A DNA stretch of 9,008 bases from Alectryocaccomicrobium faecavium (lineage in GTDB: Bacteria > Bacillota > Clostridia > Christensenellales > Aristaeellaceae). Made by a program: the position numbers and the translations under genes. The notes below the pieces were generated by a model. The model saw nothing but the letters and a program-made list of their open reading frames with translations, did no database searches and was not told where the DNA came from. Positions 5,723-9,008 of the stretch are shown one piece after another. Position 1 is the stretch's first letter; every line of letters starts with the position of its first letter. The stretch covers positions 1 through 9,008 of the forward strand of contig DVOT01000014.1 in the NCBI GenBank assembly GCA_018713425.1, read 5' to 3'.

Positions 5723-7825
5723 CTAATACCGGCCAATTTTGCACAAAGGAATATCGGCAAAATCGGGTAGGTCTTTGCGCGCCTGCGCGTCTGGCTTGAG
5801 GCGGTATTGCTCGTCGAACCCCGCCTCTTCCAGCGTAGCATAGGCAAAGTTGCTGTGAATTGTGCTGAACTGGCGCACCGAGGGATCAAAGCGGCCCACA
5901 TTGCGCCCTTCGTCGATCACGATGTTGCCAAACACTTCGCTGTGCGCGGGATTCACCGCGAATTCCGGATCGTCCGGCTGGGAAAAATCCTGCGAAATTT
6001 TTGCCAACGAGGGATATTTGGCCTGCCAGGCGGGCTTGCGGTAATTGGATTGCCGCAGGCGCACCCACATGCAGCCCTCTTGCGGATCCTCCACGGAATG
6101 CTTTGCCCAGCCATTGTGCAAAAGGCCGTCGCGCAAGCGGTCGTCGTAAGTGAAGGCGCAACCCGCATGGATCACCAAATTGCCCCACACTTGGTTATCG
6201 CGCCCGCCGCCGATCAAAAAGCCGTTTTTCTTGGCGTTGAGAATCAGGTTGCCATAGGCAGTTTGCCCGGAAAGGGCGTCGTCGAAATAAATGCCGTCGG
6301 GGCGGAACTCTCCGCCGCCAATGTCGCAAAGGCAATTGTAACGGATCACCGTGCCTTGCATACTCCAATACTGGCCAGAATAGATGGCGCCCGCATCGGA
6401 AGAGTGCAAAACTACATCGTGAATGTAGTTGTATTCAATGAGATGGTCGTTGCCGCTATACAAAATGGCGGCGTGCGGCGCGCGGCAGATTTCGTTGTGG
6501 GAGCAAATGTTGCCCACGCCGCGCAGCGCCACGGCAGGCATATAGGTAGGATACACCTCCGCCCAATCATGGATGAAATTGTTGTCCGCCCGCGAATGCG
6601 CCGGCGCAAGCGTTTCTTCATCGCCGCCTTCCAGCACGATGCCGCCCCTGCCAGTGTGCGAGATGTCGCATTCGGAAACGAGGTTGCCCGCGCCGCGCAG
6701 GCAAATGGCGTTGCCCAGCACGTTTTTTACCACGCAGCGGCAAATGCGGATCCCATCGCCCGCCAGGGAAATCCCGTCCGCACGCGTGCCCTTGAAGGTG
6801 AACCCTTCGAAGGCGAGGTCATGCACGCCCACGCCGGAAAGCAGCGGCTGGGTGGAAAGCGTCAGCTCAATGCGTGCTTCTTCCAGCGGCCCGGTCGGAT
6901 AGAGATAAAGCATGCCCGAATCCCGATCCAGATACCACTCGCCAGGTTCGTCCAGCTCCTCCAAAATGTTGTAAAGGTAGTACAGCGCGCCCGCCCGGCA
7001 GCCATAGCGCGAAACGAACCTGGGTACCATCCGGCGGTGCGCGCAATCAAACCGCTCTATAGGCGTGGAAGAATCGGCCCAATCGTGGAAAAAATAGCCT
7101 GCCGCCCACACGTCCTTGTGGGATTGCCACGTCTTCACCCGCTCGGTGGTTTGTTTATCCATGATATACACGCCGCCCCAATGGTTGCGCCGCTCGTTCC
7201 AATCCGGATAATAATTCTGCTCCGGGAACTCAAAGGCGTCGCCCACATCGTGCACCGCGCTCACGCGCAAAAATTCCTTGCCGTTGGGATAGCGCGCGAG
7301 CGACATGCGGCTATCGTTGAAAAACAGCTCACAATTCAGGCCCACGGTATCCCCGTCGTATTTGTGGGCGGTGGCATATGCGCCAACGGCATATACCGGC
7401 CCCCAGTCCGCGGGGCGCAATCCCAATTCGCGCAAGTTTAGCTCCACAACCGCGTCCTTGGCCGTACCGTGCAGCCGCTCGCGCACACTGCCGCTCACGG
7501 GCCGAAATTGCGCGGGGCGCAGCGCCCTGCCACCATTGAGCGTCACTTCGCCATCCCCATAAGCGCGGTAAGTCGTGCCGCTATCCTCCGCCCGAAAAAC
7601 CAGCCCGCGCACGTGGTATTCACCTGCCTTCACGCAGACCGTCGTACGCAAACCCTGCGCATTCCGCTCGCGAGCTGCGCGCATAGCTCGTTCAAAGTTG
7701 GCAAAAGGCCGCTCCAAGGCGCCGTCGTTATCGTCGCTACCGTCGGGCGCGATGTAAAAATCACCCACCTGGAGCGAAACGGCTTTCTCTGTGTAATGGC
7801 TCAGCAGCGCGTCCAATGGCACCAT
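5723..7825 (-). CDS. Right-handed parallel beta-helix protein, GH141-like glycoside hydrolase candidate
   Basis: The protein is 700 residues when started at 7825, where AAAGGGGG (7833-7840) gives a seven-base spacer; a longer in-frame start at 7918 would overlap kduI by 59 bases and has no such site. The N-terminus carries D-F-Y-I-A-P-D-G-S-D-D-N-D-G (22-35) and R-P-F-A-N-F-E-R-A (~39-47), the opening of many pectin-acting beta-helix enzymes. P-G-E-W-Y-L-D-R-D-S-G-M-L-Y (~294-307) precedes the helix coils at ~325-560, which show repeated N-x-I-x-x-C/G-x-x-x-A/G-I patterns. Two conserved acidic spots, D477 in S-S-D-A-G-A-I-Y and D515/D516 in G-I-Y-F-D-D, are spaced about as expected for the catalytic pair of GH141-type enzymes (fucosidase/xylanase). 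No signal peptide is present, so it is probably cytoplasmic. GH120 or a lyase fold cannot be excluded; the exact activity is unknown. It follows kduI by 34 bases. Confidence 0.82.
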   Translation of the reverse strand: MVPLDALLSHYTEKAVSLQVGDFYIAPDGSDDNDGALERPFANFERAMRAARERNAQGLRTTVCVKAGEYHVRGLVFRAEDSGTTYRAYGDGEVTLNGGRALRPAQFRPVSGSVRERLHGTAKDAVVELNLRELGLRPADWGPVYAVGAYATAHKYDGDTVGLNCELFFNDSRMSLARYPNGKEFLRVSAVHDVGDAFEFPEQNYYPDWNERRNHWGGVYIMDKQTTERVKTWQSHKDVWAAGYFFHDWADSSTPIERFDCAHRRMVPRFVSRYGCRAGALYYLYNILEELDEPGEWYLDRDSGMLYLYPTGPLEEARIELTLSTQPLLSGVGVHDLAFEGFTFKGTRADGISLAGDGIRICRCVVKNVLGNAICLRGAGNLVSECDISHTGRGGIVLEGGDEETLAPAHSRADNNFIHDWAEVYPTYMPAVALRGVGNICSHNEICRAPHAAILYSGNDHLIEYNYIHDVVLHSSDAGAIYSGQYWSMQGTVIRYNCLCDIGGGEFRPDGIYFDDALSGQTAYGNLILNAKKNGFLIGGGRDNQVWGNLVIHAGCAFTYDDRLRDGLLHNGWAKHSVEDPQEGCMWVRLRQSNYRKPAWQAKYPSLAKISQDFSQPDDPEFAVNPAHSEVFGNIVIDEGRNVGRFDPSVRQFSTIHSNFAYATLEEAGFDEQYRLKPDAQARKDLPDFADIPLCKIGRY

Positions 7826-7832
7826 TTTGCGT

Positions 7833-7840
7833 CCCCCTTT
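7833..7840 (-). promoter_or_regulatory. Ribosome binding site deciding the beta-helix gene start
   Basis: AAAGGGGG on the minus strand lies seven bases before the ATG at 7825. This sets a 34-base gap from the kduI stop and removes a 31-residue N-terminal extension that would otherwise overlap kduI. Confidence 0.75.
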
Positions 7841-7859
7841 GTACGTGATCGCGCTGCCG

Positions 7860-8702
7860 TCAGCGCAAATCCATGGTGGATAGGTTGTCCATATCGTCGA
7901 AGGCCTGGTTTTCGCCACCCATTGCCCAAATAAAGGAATAGTTGGCGGTTCCCGCGCCGCTGTGAATGCTCCAAGACGGATTGATCACAGCCTGCCCATT
8001 GTGCATCACCACATGGCGCGTTTGGTTGCTTTCGCCCATAAAGTGGAACACGACGTTGCCTTCCGGAATGTCGAAATACGTGTAGATTTCCATGCGCCGC
8101 TCGTGCGTGTGCGCCGGCATGGTGTTCCACACGCTACCGGGCTCCAGCATAGTCATGCCCATAGAGAGTTGGCAGGTTTTCAACACGGACGGATGGATGA
8201 ACTGGCAAATGGTGCGCTTGTTGGAAGTTTCCGCGCTGCCCATGGGGCGCTTCACTGCGTCGGCATACGTGAGGCGGCGCGTTTCATAGGAGCAGTGCGC
8301 CGGGGCGGACACCATGTAGAACTTGGCCGGGTTCTGAGCGTCGTCACTGTGGAAAAGCACTTCCTTGGCGCCCTTTGCGATGTATAAGCAATCGCGGCTT
8401 TCCAGCGGATAGCGCACGCCGTCCACCGAAACAACGCCGCTGCCGCCCAGGTTAAAAAGCCCCAGTTCCCGGCGCTCCAGGAAAAAATCAACGCCCAGCG
8501 CCGCATATACATCCAAGCCCTTTTCCAACGGCACAGCTTCCCGCACGGGCATGCATCCCAGCGTGATCATGCGATCCACATGGCTGTATACGCTCACCAC
8601 TTCATCTGGCACGTACAGATTTTCAATCAAAAATTCCTGGCGAATTTCTTCTGTCGTGTAGCGCTTAAAATCCCTCTGGTTGCACGAATAGCGAATGTCC
8701 AT
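7860..8702 (-). CDS. kduI: 5-keto-4-deoxyuronate isomerase (4-deoxy-L-threo-5-hexosulose-uronate ketol-isomerase)
   Basis: The 280-residue product matches KduI in length and throughout its sequence. KduI (EC 5.3.1.17) converts 5-keto-4-deoxyuronate to 3-deoxy-D-glycero-2,5-hexodiulosonate in the cytoplasm, the step after opening of the unsaturated uronate made by pectate (or other uronan) lyases. The zinc site is complete: H198 and H200 in M-P-A-H-T-H-E-R-R-M-E, E205 in the same stretch, and H247 in P-S-W-S-I-H-S-G. Other family signatures are R-x-I-T-L-G (44-49), F-N-L-G-G-x-G (83-89) and the C-terminal M-D-N-L-S-T-M-D-L-R. The start has GGGGAGG at 8710-8716 with a seven-base spacer. It lies 18 bases after the kdgF-like gene and 34 before the beta-helix gene, so the three are likely co-transcribed. 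The partner reductase gene kduD is not in the window. Confidence 0.97.
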   Translation of the reverse strand: MDIRYSCNQRDFKRYTTEEIRQEFLIENLYVPDEVVSVYSHVDRMITLGCMPVREAVPLEKGLDVYAALGVDFFLERRELGLFNLGGSGVVSVDGVRYPLESRDCLYIAKGAKEVLFHSDDAQNPAKFYMVSAPAHCSYETRRLTYADAVKRPMGSAETSNKRTICQFIHPSVLKTCQLSMGMTMLEPGSVWNTMPAHTHERRMEIYTYFDIPEGNVVFHFMGESNQTRHVVMHNGQAVINPSWSIHSGAGTANYSFIWAMGGENQAFDDMDNLSTMDLR

Positions 8703-8720
8703 CTTCTTTCCTCCCCGAGG

Positions 8721-9008
8721 TCATTTTGCCAGAAAATCTTCGCGGATGGGCGTAAAAATGTCCACCACGATGGAGCCATCCTCCAGCGATCGCGTGCCGT
8801 GCTCCACATTGGACGCCACGTAGAGGCTATCGCCAGCCTTCACCACCCGTTTTTCCTCTCCCACCGTAAATTCAAACGAACCCCGGGCAATATAGCTGAT
8901 TTGCTCGTGCGGATGCTTGTGCGCGCTGCCTGTGCCGCCCTTGGGCATGGTAACTTCCACCAGCATCAGCTTGCCGCCGTATTTGAGAATTTTGCGCGTA
9001 ACGCCGCC
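8721..9008 (-). CDS. kdgF: KdgF-like cupin, unsaturated-uronate ring-opening protein (partial, N-terminus beyond window)
   Basis: The frame is open to the window edge, so 95 C-terminal residues are visible; the Met at 8966 is internal. KdgF speeds conversion of 4,5-unsaturated galacturonate or related monomers to the linear 5-keto-4-deoxyuronate, the substrate of KduI. It is a single-domain cupin: metal ligands are H30, H32 and Q36 of the visible part (A-H-K-H-P-H-E-Q) and H70 (N-V-E-H-G). The C-terminal D83 and R89 in D-I-F-T-P-I-R-E-D-F match the acid and base-like residues conserved in KdgF. Typical KdgF proteins are about 105-115 residues, so only the first ~15-20 are missing. A different small cupin is possible in principle, but direct linkage to kduI (18 bases) strongly supports the call. 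Confidence 0.88.
   Translation of the reverse strand, partial: GGVTRKILKYGGKLMLVEVTMPKGGTGSAHKHPHEQISYIARGSFEFTVGEEKRVVKAGDSLYVASNVEHGTRSLEDGSIVVDIFTPIREDFLAK

Noticed and set aside
5807..7441. 544-codon open frame on the + strand, antisense to the beta-helix gene
   Set aside because: It mirrors a clear beta-helix coding sequence with conserved motifs and a good ribosome site. The antisense product is a low-complexity mix rich in His, Ala, Val, Arg and Ile with no recognisable domain.
7826..7918. 31-residue N-terminal extension of the beta-helix protein
   Set aside because: It would overlap the end of kduI, has no good ribosome site and is not a signal peptide. The ATG at 7825 has AAAGGGGG seven bases upstream.

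Overview
The window looks like chromosomal DNA from a carbohydrate-degrading anaerobic bacterium of the Bacillota (Clostridia-like). The reasons are strong AGGAGG-type ribosome binding sites on most genes, LplB/LplC (YteP/YtcP)-type sugar permeases, a CcpA/LacI-type operator core, and very AT-rich promoter gaps between GC-rich genes. The lineage is an inference; there is no rRNA or other marker gene to fix it.

Layout. (1) Bases 1-111 on the + strand are the last 36 codons of an IS5-like DDE transposase, cut by the window edge. (2) After a ~190-base AT-rich leader comes a + strand diguanylate cyclase gene (300-1721) with an ECF-S-component-like membrane sensor region. (3) A strong hairpin (1770-1802) separates it from a convergent minus-strand gene cluster that fills the rest of the window. 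Read in its own direction, from 9008 down to 1844, the cluster is: kdgF-like cupin (cut by the edge), kduI, a 700-residue right-handed beta-helix protein (GH141-like), a 159-base AT-rich promoter gap, two CUT1 ABC permeases and a large extracellular solute-binding protein.

How the genes fit together. KdgF and KduI act in succession on the unsaturated uronate released when lyase-made pectic or other uronic-acid oligosaccharides are hydrolysed, yielding 3-deoxy-D-glycero-2,5-hexodiulosonate. The permeases and binding protein belong to the family that imports oligosaccharides such as rhamnogalacturonan and alginate fragments, and the binding protein carries a calcium-loop motif like that of AlgQ. 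The beta-helix protein has no signal peptide, so it probably works in the cytoplasm on what the transporter brings in. I therefore read the cluster as an import-and-degrade locus for acidic plant-cell-wall (or similar) oligosaccharides. No lyase, no unsaturated glucuronyl/galacturonyl hydrolase (GH88/GH105), no KduD/KdgK/KdgA, no transporter ATPase and no dedicated regulator lies inside the window; some may lie beyond base 9008.

No tRNA, rRNA, CRISPR array or complete mobile element was seen. The long open frames antisense to the cluster are shadows of GC-rich coding sequence.
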